NCBI GenBank assembly: GCA_963777355.1
Contig: CAVZQK010000080.1
Span: forward strand, 124,001-188,000
Reading direction: 5' to 3'
Origin: DATJHM01 sp963777355
Lineage (GTDB): Bacteria; Chloroflexota; Ktedonobacteria; Ktedonobacterales; Ktedonobacteraceae
DNA: 64,000 bases
Under the pieces are notes generated by a model. That model made no database searches. It had not been told where the DNA came from and saw only the letters and a list, made by a program, of their open reading frames with translations. Below, piece after piece: positions 55,261-64,000 of the stretch. Within the stretch, counting starts at the first letter, position 1, and each line of letters opens with the position of its first letter. The translations under genes and the position numbers were made by a program.

Positions 55261-57706
55261 ATGAATGAATTAGAGCAACTGCCTCAAGAGGCGCTTGAGG
55301 CAACAGATAAATACCCTAAAATGCTCCCTCAGCCTGATCCTCAAAAATCACTGCCTGAGAATATATCCTCTGTCTTCTCTGACAAGAAGCCCGCTCTGCG
55401 CTCTTCTGCGTCTCCAGAGTCTGCCTACTGGGCCGCCCGCCGTGCTCGCCTTAATCGCACGCTTACACGCAGACATATCTATAAGCGCGAGACGAAGAAT
55501 GCTTTCTCTCCTCATATTCTCGCTGTTTTTCTGGTGCTTTTTGCCCTTGCCCTCGGTGTAACCTTTGGTAGTACAGGCGTGGTGTATGCTTATTACCAGA
55601 GCCAGCTCCCTCTTTTAAATGGTATCGCTCAGCATTCGCTCTTCCAGACTACTCATATTTATGACCGCAATGGCAATTTGCTGAAATCTCTCTACGATCC
55701 ACGGCTTGATAGAGGCAGACGTACCTACGTTAGTTATGATGATATTTCTCCTCTCCTCGTGAATGCTACGGTGGCTGCTGAGGATCATACATTCTGGACG
55801 AATAGCGGCATTGATTTTTATGGGATTGGCCGCGCCGCCTATTCGGATGTTATCAGTCACGGTATTGTCGAGGGCGGTAGTACTGTGACGCAGCAGTTGA
55901 TTAAGAAGCAGCTTTTTAATAATCAGGAGCGTACTTTTCAGGTGAAGGGTGAGGAGGCTCTTCTTGCTACGGGCCTGACTCAGCAATATCCAAAATGGAA
56001 GATTATGGAGATGTACCTGAATACAGTCTATTATGGTCATCTCGATTATGGCGTTGAGGCCGCTGCTCAGGACTATTTCGGTATTAAACCGATCTGTACA
56101 AAAAATGGCTGCAAGTCGGCTGTCTCTCAGCTAACTCTGCCTCAGGCAGCGCTTCTCGCCGGTATGCCCCAGAGCCCTTCTTACTATGATCCTACGGTGA
56201 ATAAATCCGTCGCCCTGAAACGTCAGAGTTATGTCCTCGATTCGATGGCCGGGCTGGATATGATTACTCAACAACAGGCCACTGTCGCTAAGCAGGCGTT
56301 GCAAAACTATCCCTTTAAGTCCGCCGCCGATGCTCAACAGACGCAGGCTCCACACTTTGTAGATTATGTGGTGCAACAGTTAACGCAGATTCTGGGACCA
56401 GACTTTGCATCAGGTGGCTACAATATCTATACGACTCTCGATCTGGATCTTCAGAAGAAGTCTGAGCAGGTTGTTTATAATCATCTTTATAAGCCTGAAA
56501 GTGATCCGTTTATTGGTGCCTATAACTCTCTGTCTCAGGATCATAATGTCAATAATGCCGCTGCTCTTGTGATGAATCCTGCCAATGGCGAGATCCTCTC
56601 GATGGTCGGGAGTGTGAATTATAATGATAAACGTCCTACTGTGGACGGAAATTTTAATGCCGCCCTCGCTGAGAGACAGCCTGGCTCGTCTTTTAAACCT
56701 ATCGTTTATGCAACGGCCTTTGAGATGGGCTGGTATCCTGCTATGATTGTCCCTGACCATCAGACGATCTATCCGGATCGTGTCCAGGATGGCTACTATA
56801 CGCCGCACAACTATGATGGTACGTTCCATACCTCTACTCCAATGACTGTTCGTACGGCGATTGCGAAACTCGTTCAATATTCCCGCTACAACTACTATTA
56901 ATTTTGCTGGTATTCCTAATGTCTTAAATATGGCGGGCCGCCTGGGCTTGAGCGAGGTCGCCTCTCAGCCGCTGAGTGATCTGGGTTCGTCTATGGCTCT
57001 GGGCGCTGAGGATGTCTCTCTTCTCCATCTGACTGGTGCCTATGCTACCTTTGCCAATGGCGGTGTCCGCGTCCCTCCAGTCTCTATATTGGAGATTACC
57101 GATAGCCAGGGCAAACCGATTTATAAATATGATGAGGCTCATCCTCATGGCGTTCGCGCCGTGAGATCAGATGTTGCTTTTCTGATGGATAGTATTCTCT
57201 CCGATAAAGCTGCTCGCTATCAAGAGTTTGGCCCTGGCAATCCCTTAGAGGAAGCGTTTCCTGCCGCTGCTAAGACTGGTACAACCGATAATTTTAAGGA
57301 TAATTGGACTATGGGCTATACTCCCCATCTGGCGGTTGGTGTCTGGGCAGGTAATGATAATGGTGCTTTGATGCAGGATGTTGTCGGTATTACGGGCGCT
57401 GGCCCTATCTGGCATGATATTCTGGCCTATGCCACGCAGCGCTATCATTTCCCTGCCGACGACTTTGCCCGCCCCGCTGATGTCCATTCCGGTACTGTCT
57501 CTGCTATCACTGGCCTGGCAGCTCAGCCGGGTGAACCCACTACCACCGATTGGTTTATAGATGGTACAATGCCTACAATTACTGGCGGAAATGATTATTG
57601 GAAGAGTCCTAAACCATCACCACATCAGCCTCAACCGTGCTGGGGTGTTTCGTGTGATCCTATTGTTATCCCCCCCTGGCCGCCTCGCCAGGGAACCACG
57701 AATTAA
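55261..57706 (+). CDS. Class A penicillin-binding protein (one frameshift)
   Basis: A bifunctional peptidoglycan synthase. After the membrane helix (about 84-110) comes the GT51 transglycosylase: AAEDHTFWTNSGIDFYGI and EGGSTVTQQLIKKQLF. The transpeptidase has GSSFKPI (catalytic Ser) and KTGTT. One extra A in the AAA at 56866-56868 breaks the frame right at the second motif; removal gives AIANSFNIPATTTINF, restoring the SFN motif. Repaired length is about 814 residues. Start ATG 55261. Confidence 0.93.
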
Positions 57707-57760
57707 TGGCGCTGGTGTAGCGTTAATACATATTAGATAAAAATACGAGGAGCTGATTCT

Positions 57761-58255
57761 ATGCCAGACCAACCAGAGCAGGAGCGTCCAGAAGTCCAGT
57801 CTCATGCCGAGTTCCGCCCGCTTACCCGCCTTGAGCGGCGCACTCTCTGGCTCAATGAATATGGCGCACAAGATCTGGCCTTGCAATCCTGGACACGTAT
57901 CGTTGAGCAACAGGGCTTAGAGATTGAAGTGATGCTCCAGATGCACGGCCTCCTTGTCTTTGGTAGTATGGTAAGTACTGAGGCCTATGCCCAGTTCTAT
58001 ATTACTCTTCATGAAGAGATGTACCGCAAGGAAGAACCGGAAACTGCCGACTTCTTGCGCGATTACTACACTTCTCTTATTCCCCCTGCGGAGCAATCGG
58101 AGATCGGCCCCGAAGGTTTGCCCATTTTGTATCGGTATGCCCACCTGCGCGACGTCACTATTATGAGCGCTGGCCATAAAGTCAAACTTCCCTATTGGCG
58201 CGGCAAGTTAAGTGAAATCGATGCCTTCGTCCTCGGTGCCTCTTCTGGAGAGTAG
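57761..58255 (+). CDS. Hypothetical protein
   Basis: A 164-residue soluble protein, mixed alpha/beta, with Leu-rich helices (TLWLNEYGAQDLALQSWTRI). No family recognised. It begins at ATG 57761, with CGAGGAGC upstream, 55 nt after the penicillin-binding protein, so a co-transcript is possible. Confidence 0.6.
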   Translation: MPDQPEQERPEVQSHAEFRPLTRLERRTLWLNEYGAQDLALQSWTRIVEQQGLEIEVMLQMHGLLVFGSMVSTEAYAQFYITLHEEMYRKEEPETADFLRDYYTSLIPPAEQSEIGPEGLPILYRYAHLRDVTIMSAGHKVKLPYWRGKLSEIDAFVLGASSGE

Positions 58256-58304
58256 AAACTGGCCTGAATTTTTTTTGGTCCGGAAAATATCTCTCAAAAA
58301 AGTG

Positions 58305-58333
58305 TTGACGAATTTGCGACAATGGTTTATACT
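58305..58333 (+). promoter_or_regulatory. Sigma-70 promoter of tRNA-Asn
   Basis: TTGACG (58305-58310), 17-nt spacer, TATACT (58328-58333), 25 nt before the tRNA. Confidence 0.88.
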
Positions 58334-58357
58334 AACGGTGTTCGTGAGAGCAATCAT

Positions 58358-58429
58358 TCCTCGATAGCTCAATGGTAGAGCAATCGGCTGTTAACCGATT
58401 GGTTGTAGGTTCGAATCCTACTCGGGGAG
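58358..58429 (+). tRNA. tRNA-Asn (GTT)
   Basis: Acceptor TCCTCGA (58358-58364) with TCGGGGA (58422-58428); discriminator G. The anticodon arm ATCGG-CTGTTAA-CCGAT gives GTT, and the T-arm has TTCGAAT. CCA is not encoded. Confidence 0.95.
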
Positions 58430-58439
58430 CCTCTTAAAT

Positions 58440-58465
58440 AGGCCACCACCCTGGTGGCCTTTTTT
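58440..58465 (+). terminator. Rho-independent terminator after tRNA-Asn
   Basis: AGGCCACCA-ccc-TGGTGGCCT, perfect 9 bp, followed by TTTTT. Confidence 0.92.
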
Positions 58466-58509
58466 GTGCAAGACAGACTAGGCAATGTAATTGAGGAAGG
58501 TGGTCTTGC

Positions 58510-59634
58510 TTGTCCAATAGCAAAAAATCACGCATCCACTATCGTCAGCTCTTTTATAGTCTCCTTGAAGCTTCTCCTCTCCCTGTGTTGATCGCTGACC
58601 GCGATCTCCTTGTACTGGCGGCCAATCAAGCAGCTCTGCGGCTCTGCGCACAGAAAGAATATGCCTCAGATCTCCCTCTATCTCAGTATTTGCCCGATAA
58701 GAATATTTTACAGCTCGTTCAGATGACTATTCAAACGGGCAAAACTCAGCACGGTCAGTATGCAAAAAGTAGTTCGGCTATCTCCTGGCGCGTCTCCGTT
58801 ACTCCCCTCTCTCACACTGAGTCGCTATCCCCTCAAATGCCTGTTGCCCATAATCCCGCCTATTATCACTATTTCGCAGTAACTATCGAGGACATGGAGG
58901 AGCTCTATCGCCTCGAACGTGTCCAGCGCGATTTCCTGGCGAATATCTCTCATGAGCTCCGTACTCCCCTCTCTTCTGTCCGCCTGCTCGCGGAAACGCT
59001 GGAAGATGTTATCGATACTGATCCCGATAAAGCTCAACAGTTTGTTGAAAAAATTGAGACTGAGGTGCAGTATCTCTCTGGTCTCGTTTCGGAACTCTTA
59101 GAGCTTTCACGTATTGAATCTGGCCAGCTTCCTATTACTATTGAACCAGTTCAGGCCGAACAACTTATCCGCGAGGTTATGGCCCGTATGCTCCCTCTCG
59201 CTCAACGTCACCGCGTCCGTCTTGCGACTGATATCTCCCAGGGCCAGATATTTGTGGCCGCCGATAGTAAGCTTATTGCCCGCGTTCTGGTGAATCTGGT
59301 GCATAATGCTATTAAGTTTACCCCCACTGGTGGCCTGATTACTATGGGGACTGCCTTTGATTCTGTGCAGCATCTCCAACGTTTTTACGTACGTGATACT
59401 GGTGTAGGAATACGTGAGGAGGAGCTCTCTCGCGTCTTTGAACGCTTCTACAAAACAGATCGTGCCCGTTCAAAAGCTCACTTTATGGGCCCTGATGGCG
59501 GAGGGACTGGCCTCGGTCTGGCCATTGCCCGCCATGTGGTGGAAGCTCATGGGGGGCGCATTATGGCCGAAAGTCTCGTTGGTGAAGGTAGCACATTTAG
59601 CTTTACTCTCCCCATCGCCGTTGCAAAATCGTAG
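58510..59634 (+). CDS. Soluble PAS histidine kinase
   Basis: A 374-residue kinase without membrane helices. An N-terminal PAS domain (about 12-130) is followed by HisKA with the phospho-His in ISHELRTPLSS, and an ATPase with NAIKFT, DTGVGI, FYKTDRAR and GTGLGLAI. This is the PhoR/ResE-like class. No response regulator is adjacent. TTG 58510 is the only start in frame with an AGGAAGG upstream. Confidence 0.9.
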   Translation: MSNSKKSRIHYRQLFYSLLEASPLPVLIADRDLLVLAANQAALRLCAQKEYASDLPLSQYLPDKNILQLVQMTIQTGKTQHGQYAKSSSAISWRVSVTPLSHTESLSPQMPVAHNPAYYHYFAVTIEDMEELYRLERVQRDFLANISHELRTPLSSVRLLAETLEDVIDTDPDKAQQFVEKIETEVQYLSGLVSELLELSRIESGQLPITIEPVQAEQLIREVMARMLPLAQRHRVRLATDISQGQIFVAADSKLIARVLVNLVHNAIKFTPTGGLITMGTAFDSVQHLQRFYVRDTGVGIREEELSRVFERFYKTDRARSKAHFMGPDGGGTGLGLAIARHVVEAHGGRIMAESLVGEGSTFSFTLPIAVAKS

Positions 59635-59774
59635 TTACTTCGTCCATACTTTTTTGCCATTGCAAAAGAAGAAAACCCTGGCGATCTCTGCTATTATCTA
59701 CTACAATACAGATATTCGTTCAAGACGACACATTATGAGGTGTTTGTTACGATTTTTTCAAGGAGGATGCTGTG

Positions 59775-60611
59775 ATGGAGCATGAGCTAGAGCAACGCTT
59801 ACTCTATACTGATAAGGCTCATTTGATTTTGCTTCTGCAAGAACTTACAGTACGTCATCCTTATCTGCTCACTGATGTCTCTGAATTGCTGGAACAAGTT
59901 GTGCTCAACTCCCCTCCATCTCCTCATGAAGGAAACGGTGAACATGATCTGGATGAAAAATATACCGATGAGGATTGGGACTACAACGGCGATCTACTCC
60001 CAACGTTTCAGTCGGCTGTACGCTCAAATCTGCTTCCCCTCGATCTGGAGATGTATCGCCAGCGCTTTGTGCTGTATAACTCTGTTGAGGCCCAGGATGA
60101 GGCGTTGCAGCAGGTTGATCAGGAGCTTATCGAGTTGCTGAAAGAGATTGAGGCGCGTGTGGATCAACATGATTATCATGCCGCTCTCGATCTGTTTTCG
60201 CTCCTCGTCGATGCACGTGTTGCTGAAGCAAATGCTGCTTTCTTGCCGCTTTTTGATCGTACTATCGATGAGGGGATGCCGCTTCTTGAAACGCTTTTGA
60301 GTGAGGTCAGTAGCCATATTATGTTTGATGCCTCTATCACTCTCTCCCCTCTGCTCTCCTCTTCTATGCGCCAGCAATGGCTTGAACTTCTCTTTGCGCT
60401 CTGGCTGAAACGCCTGGATGCTTACCACGCTGAAGAAGAGATCCCTGAGATTATTCTGGATATTGCCTGGAGTGATGATGTGCCGCTGCTGCGTGGCCTG
60501 GTGCTGAAAGAGCTGCAATATTCGGGCGAACATGCAAATATTGTCGACCTTACTCGTCAGTATCGCGCCCGCGCCCTGGAAAAGTTTCTCAAAGAACTAC
60601 CACACGTGTAA
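59775..60611 (+). CDS. Hypothetical helical protein
   Basis: About 278 residues, all-helical, Leu- and Glu-rich, no Cys. Family unknown; the helix-repeat pattern resembles HEAT/SWIM-associated adaptor proteins. ATG 59775 has AAGGAGG upstream. It follows the kinase at 137 nt and may be its partner, but that is guesswork. Confidence 0.6.
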   Translation: MEHELEQRLLYTDKAHLILLLQELTVRHPYLLTDVSELLEQVVLNSPPSPHEGNGEHDLDEKYTDEDWDYNGDLLPTFQSAVRSNLLPLDLEMYRQRFVLYNSVEAQDEALQQVDQELIELLKEIEARVDQHDYHAALDLFSLLVDARVAEANAAFLPLFDRTIDEGMPLLETLLSEVSSHIMFDASITLSPLLSSSMRQQWLELLFALWLKRLDAYHAEEEIPEIILDIAWSDDVPLLRGLVLKELQYSGEHANIVDLTRQYRARALEKFLKELPHV

Positions 60612-60669
60612 TCTGAATTTGTCTCTGTTAGCTGATTTGCCTCTACGATGTCTTTTTAGCATAAATAGA

Positions 60670-60703
60670 TCGTCGGAACAGAGATCTTACTCGTTTCCGA
60701 CGA
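60670..60703. terminator. Hairpin between convergent genes
   Basis: TCGTCGGAA / TTCCGACGA, 9 bp with a 16-nt loop, then CCTGATTTTCT. Shared end region of the helical protein and the protease genes. Confidence 0.55.
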
Positions 60704-60712
60704 CCTGATTTT

Positions 60713-62371
60713 CTATGGCTTGATTGGACGTATTGTTGTGGTTGGCGGTGGCGCAGGCTCACCACAGATGCTGCAAAAACGCGCCGTTGAACGGTTCATG
60801 TGCCCACAAGGCCACGGTCTCAGTGTGACTGTGTTCGGTCCGGAACTGGCAGACGGTGACGTTGGCGCTGGCGGTTTTTGTCCTCCTGGCAAGGGCATGT
60901 TTTGTTGCCCCTGCACTCCCGCCCTGTTCTGAACCGCCTTCTGCTGATCCAGGACAGCGGATTTTGCCCGCGCTTTTCTACGCCCTCGTATATTCATTAC
61001 TGCGAAAAGTAAGATGAGTAATACCAGTAGCACTCCTGATCCAATCGTTACTGCCATTGCTGAAAAACTGCTTGAAGCTGTATTTGTTGTATGTACTGGT
61101 TGCGTATTTGTGCCCGTTGTGCTTTTTGCGCTGGTCGTCGGTTGGACTGTGGCTTCGCTCTGCGCCTGCGTTTGTGTATAATCTAGGTATGGCTGAACCG
61201 CTTTAAAATTTGGATATTGGGTCGCCAGTTGCTGAAATTGTTGTAGCGCTGTATGCCAGTGACCCGCTGTGCTTGCCGCATAGCTGCTCATCGCCTGGCT
61301 CCAGAGCCGCTGAAAATTTCCTGGCGTTACATTCAGGTTCAGTGTCTTTACCAGATTGTTTGCGCTATTGCTGGCCTGTAAAAAGCTGGTTCCTGTGGCG
61401 TCTCCTCCTGCTGTCACCGTTCCAAAACTAACGATTCCCACAACATTCCCATTGCTATCCACCGCCGGTCCACCGCTATCGCCGGGTCCGACGTTCCCAT
61501 TTACCTGAATAACTGGCGCACCACTGCTTGTGGTCTTGATCGAGCTCACTGTAATATCGCTGATAGAAGGGGTCAGCAGGTTGCTTGGAATATCGTTGAT
61601 ATCTCCGTTACCGGGAAAACCAATGATCTTCAATGCATCCTGGGCCTGCACTGAGGAGGAGTCTCCTAAATTAACACTCGGCGTATCCGTAAGTCCGGTT
61701 GCATGGATAATCGCAACATCTTCTGCATTGACCGCGCTTTGGGCCTCAATTTTATCTACTGCTACCTGATCTGTAGCTGGTATCTGGCTCATGGTGGTTG
61801 CTGTCAACGGACCTGTATAGTCGGTGCTGAGAAATACCTGGCTTTGTGGCGTATCATAAGAGCTGGCTGAACGCAGTTGATCGCTATTTAACTGTTGCTC
61901 TACCTGCGTGGCGCTCATCTGCCCTAAACCTACTGCTTTGGCATTCTGGCTAATATAGCTGCTGACATCAGCTGCCGCCTGCTTATGTAGGTCCGCATCC
62001 AATGTGGCATCTTTCGGCGGATTCACTACGTGGTCGGCGGTCAGTATATCTCCATTGGCGCTGATGAATGTGCCGCTGCCAGAAAATGTGAGCGTATAGG
62101 CTTTTGTTGTATCCTGCGGAAAGGTGATGTCTCCATTGCTAAAATGAACGGTAAGATGACTGGTAAGAGAGGTATAGATCCGCACGACGGCTGGTCTGGC
62201 AATATCGACGGCCAGTACTCCTGGATCACTCACGTTTCCACCTGGCTGACTCTGTGCATATGCTGGCAGGCTCGTAAGCAGAACCAATAGCAAGGCACAG
62301 AAACTGCCGGAGAGCAGAAATCGCGGGAAGTGCCTGGGCGATCTTATCAATGGTAATACTGTCCGAAACAT
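60713..62371 (-). CDS. Membrane-anchored trypsin-like serine protease with zinc ribbon
   Basis: A 552-residue secreted, anchored protein. Signal peptide about 18-40 (ending AYAQ). The trypsin-fold triad is His114 (LTADHVV), Asp218 (EDVAIIHA) and Ser299 (GPGDSGGPAV). A helical part (about 335-385) and Thr/Ser linker precede a membrane helix (about 430-455). The cytosolic tail ends in a zinc ribbon, CGHMNRSTARFCSICG. No PDZ domain is seen, so it is not a classical HtrA. Confidence 0.85.
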   Translation of the reverse strand: MFRTVLPLIRSPRHFPRFLLSGSFCALLLVLLTSLPAYAQSQPGGNVSDPGVLAVDIARPAVVRIYTSLTSHLTVHFSNGDITFPQDTTKAYTLTFSGSGTFISANGDILTADHVVNPPKDATLDADLHKQAAADVSSYISQNAKAVGLGQMSATQVEQQLNSDQLRSASSYDTPQSQVFLSTDYTGPLTATTMSQIPATDQVAVDKIEAQSAVNAEDVAIIHATGLTDTPSVNLGDSSSVQAQDALKIIGFPGNGDINDIPSNLLTPSISDITVSSIKTTSSGAPVIQVNGNVGPGDSGGPAVDSNGNVVGIVSFGTVTAGGDATGTSFLQASNSANNLVKTLNLNVTPGNFQRLWSQAMSSYAASTAGHWHTALQQFQQLATQYPNFKAVQPYLDYTQTQAQSEATVQPTTSAKSTTGTNTQPVHTTNTASSSFSAMAVTIGSGVLLVLLILLFAVMNIRGRRKARAKSAVLDQQKAVQNRAGVQGQQNMPLPGGQKPPAPTSPSASSGPNTVTLRPWPCGHMNRSTARFCSICGEPAPPPTTTIRPIKP

Positions 62372-62492
62372 AGTGTAATATCCTATAAAGCTGCATAGCA
62401 GAACTATTTTTTGCGGCTGAACCCTTATAGAGAACTACGTTCTTAATCGGGCGAAGTTGCACACGAAAACACAGCAAAACGGTTCCTTCAGC

Positions 62493-63305
62493 CTATTTTC
62501 TGCCTACGTAGAGCAGATGATACGCTGCTCCATGAATCGTCTCATCCCTTGCCAGCCGATAATTTATCTCTACCCACGCTTCCCATTCCTCCCCTGTAAG
62601 TAGATTGACCTCCTGCTCTACATCTGCCGTGATGCCCTCACAGCTAATCATGTCAATGTCGCTTAATCCTGCTGACCTCATCAGGGGCCGAATCTCTCTC
62701 GGATGCGCAAAATAGGCGTCGATAAAACCGCCAATCTCTCTTTGCACAAGAACACCTGTGCGCACTACCTCTTCCAGCCGCTTCTGATCTTCCTTCAATT
62801 GTTTCGGCATACGGCGTGCAATATCACGAAGTGCCGCATATCGTGTAATAAATGCACCAAACAGCAGTCCACCAGCTTTTAATATATCTCTGGCCTGGAT
62901 GATGGCTTGTTGTCTCTGCTCTAACATAAGCAGATGATAAAGCGGCCCCATAAGCAGCACTGCATCAAATTCTTTCTCCTCTATTTGTGACAGGTCCAGT
63001 GCGTCTCCATGTATATATCTCCGAAGTGTCACTCCCTGCTCTACAGCTTTCTGCCGCGCAAAAACCAGGTTGCTCTCCGCAATATCCAGTAATGTTACCT
63101 CGTAACCTGCCTGGGCCAGAGCGAGCGCATAACGGCCTGGACCACCACCAATATCGAGAATACGCGCAGGTGCGGGAGGCAGATGCTCCCGCAACGTACG
63201 TAGTGTTATCGCAAACTCCATCCGATGCCGCTCTAAGCGCCTCCATTCACTCTTCGGCGACTCATCATAATACTGCTGGATACGCTCCTGTGATGCATAA
63301 TTCAA
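62493..63305 (-). CDS. Class I SAM-dependent methyltransferase
   Basis: A 270-residue methyltransferase. Motif I is ILDIGGGPGRYALAL (about 49-63), followed by the acidic VTLLDIAESN and a FDAVLLMGPLYHLL strand. Substrate unknown. Start ATG 63305 follows a repeat-rich spacer. Confidence 0.85.
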   Translation of the reverse strand: MNYASQERIQQYYDESPKSEWRRLERHRMEFAITLRTLREHLPPAPARILDIGGGPGRYALALAQAGYEVTLLDIAESNLVFARQKAVEQGVTLRRYIHGDALDLSQIEEKEFDAVLLMGPLYHLLMLEQRQQAIIQARDILKAGGLLFGAFITRYAALRDIARRMPKQLKEDQKRLEEVVRTGVLVQREIGGFIDAYFAHPREIRPLMRSAGLSDIDMISCEGITADVEQEVNLLTGEEWEAWVEINYRLARDETIHGAAYHLLYVGRK

Positions 63306-63349
63306 GTTCTACATCGCTTTCTCTAAAATCTCTCTAACGCTTTCCCAGA

Positions 63350-63490
63350 AAACACCTCGTAGGGCAGATCGGCTTGACCGTCTCCTCTCCACCGAGAAAA
63401 GACCTCGTAGGATCGGCTTGCCTTCTCCTCTCCACCGAGAAAAGACCTCGTAGGGCAAATCGGCTTGGCCGTCTTCTCTCTCCCAGCGTC
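63350..63490. repeat. Three imperfect tandem repeats of 43-48 bp
   Basis: Units beginning ACCTCGTAG at 63354, 63402 and 63445 each go on with a GATCGGCTTG-type core and a TCTCCTCTCCACCGAG-like end. They lie in the spacer between aspS and the methyltransferase gene. Confidence 0.7.
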
Positions 63491-63523
63491 TTCTCTCGCC
63501 ATCGGATAAACCGTATCAGGCTA

Positions 63524-64000
63524 CTAAGGCGCAAGACGCCCAATATTTCTCGGAAACGCTGTTGTTACTCTAATATTAGCCGCTCCAAGCAATTGCATCA
63601 ATAGCCGCTCCGAGCCAATTGCAAATCCCCCATGTGGAGGCATCCCATACTTGAATGCCTCCAGATAATGAACAAAGCTCTCCTGCGCAATGCCAGCCCG
63701 CTCAAGCGCTGCTATATATTCCTCATATCGATGGAGACGCTGACCACCCGTAACCAGTTCCGTCCCCCGAAACAGCAGATCAAACGAGTTTGAATAAGTT
63801 GGGCGTTCTGGATCTGGATAAGTATAAAATGGCCGTTTCTGCATTGGATAACCTGTCACGAAAAGAAAATCGCTGCCAAACTCCTGACTCGCCCACTCTC
63901 CCAACCAGCGCTCATCTTGCGGCGAGAGATCTGGCTCACCTCGCACATCCAGCCCATGACGTTGCAGTATCAGTTCCTGAGCTTCACTAAAATGCACATG
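63524..64000 (-). CDS. aspS: Aspartyl-tRNA synthetase, archaeal/non-discriminating type (5' part outside window)
   Basis: The 3' part of a class II synthetase; the frame runs off the right edge. Motif 2/3 region: SDFLFVTGYP, RPFYTYPDPER, NSFDLLFRGTELVTGGQRLH and the motif 3 end GGFAIGSERLLMQLLG. The GGFAIGSER pattern with short C-terminus fits the archaeal-type AspRS/AsnRS branch, which often charges both tRNA-Asp and tRNA-Asn. It could also be an AsnRS of the same branch. Confidence 0.85.
   Translation of the reverse strand, partial: HVHFSEAQELILQRHGLDVRGEPDLSPQDERWLGEWASQEFGSDFLFVTGYPMQKRPFYTYPDPERPTYSNSFDLLFRGTELVTGGQRLHRYEEYIAALERAGIAQESFVHYLEAFKYGMPPHGGFAIGSERLLMQLLGAANIRVTTAFPRNIGRLAP

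Overview
The window looks like chromosomal DNA of a filamentous Chloroflexota bacterium, most likely class Ktedonobacteria. This is inferred from gene style, not from a 16S or database match. The signs are several large Ser/Thr kinases with added membrane, TPR or extracellular modules, DUF3592-type membrane proteins, a Ycf45-like R3H ATPase, PdxST vitamin B6 synthesis, an archaeal-type aspartyl-tRNA synthetase and about 50% GC. Nearly all genes are ordinary bacterial core or accessory genes with Shine-Dalgarno sites.

Layout. 1-10 kb: a cut-off cell-wall glucosaminidase-like protein, a membrane Ser/Thr kinase followed by miaA, a methyltransferase, a SnoaL-like protein, a QueA-like/SDR pair and a GNAT. 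10-20 kb, mostly minus strand: a lone receiver-domain regulator, hypothetical proteins, a hydrolase, two DUF3592-like membrane proteins, ilvA, a membrane protein, a P450 and a secreted beta-propeller protein. 20-25 kb: a four-gene minus-strand operon pdxS-pdxT-GNAT-R3H ATPase ending in a clear terminator. 25-30 kb: a three-gene ABC exporter divergent from a histidine kinase/LuxR-type regulator pair, with a dyad between them. 30-33.6 kb: selA flanked by two MazF/PemK-type toxin-antitoxin modules. 34-38.7 kb: tRNA-Tyr, tRNA-Thr, tuf, rpmG, secE, nusG, rplK, rplA behind a consensus promoter and closed by a terminator; rplJL and rpoB do not follow.

38.7-43.1 kb is an AT-rich island holding the most interesting locus. 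A DarT-like DNA ADP-ribosyltransferase gene is split near its 5' end by an IS256-family element. A 9-bp direct repeat flanks the element, and the two gene halves rejoin in frame across it. Downstream is an intact DraG-type ADP-ribosylglycohydrolase with an unusual C-terminal extension. This looks like a DarTG-like toxin-antitoxin system that uses a DraG-fold antidote instead of a macrodomain, with the toxin probably switched off by the IS.

43-64 kb: tandem dTMP kinase paralogues (one with a degenerate P-loop), a hydrolase, a second Ser/Thr kinase with extracellular beta domains, a TspO-like protein, an HIBADH-family dehydrogenase, a PRC-barrel protein, a zinc-ribbon/kinase/TPR protein, rsmA, a class A penicillin-binding protein, tRNA-Asn, an orphan soluble histidine kinase, a membrane-anchored trypsin-like protease, a methyltransferase, a small tandem repeat and the 3' part of aspS.

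About ten genes, including essential ones (tuf, nusG, rplA twice, a class A PBP), carry single-base indels, mostly in short homopolymers. They are most simply read as sequence errors, so these genes are annotated as full-length with a frameshift.
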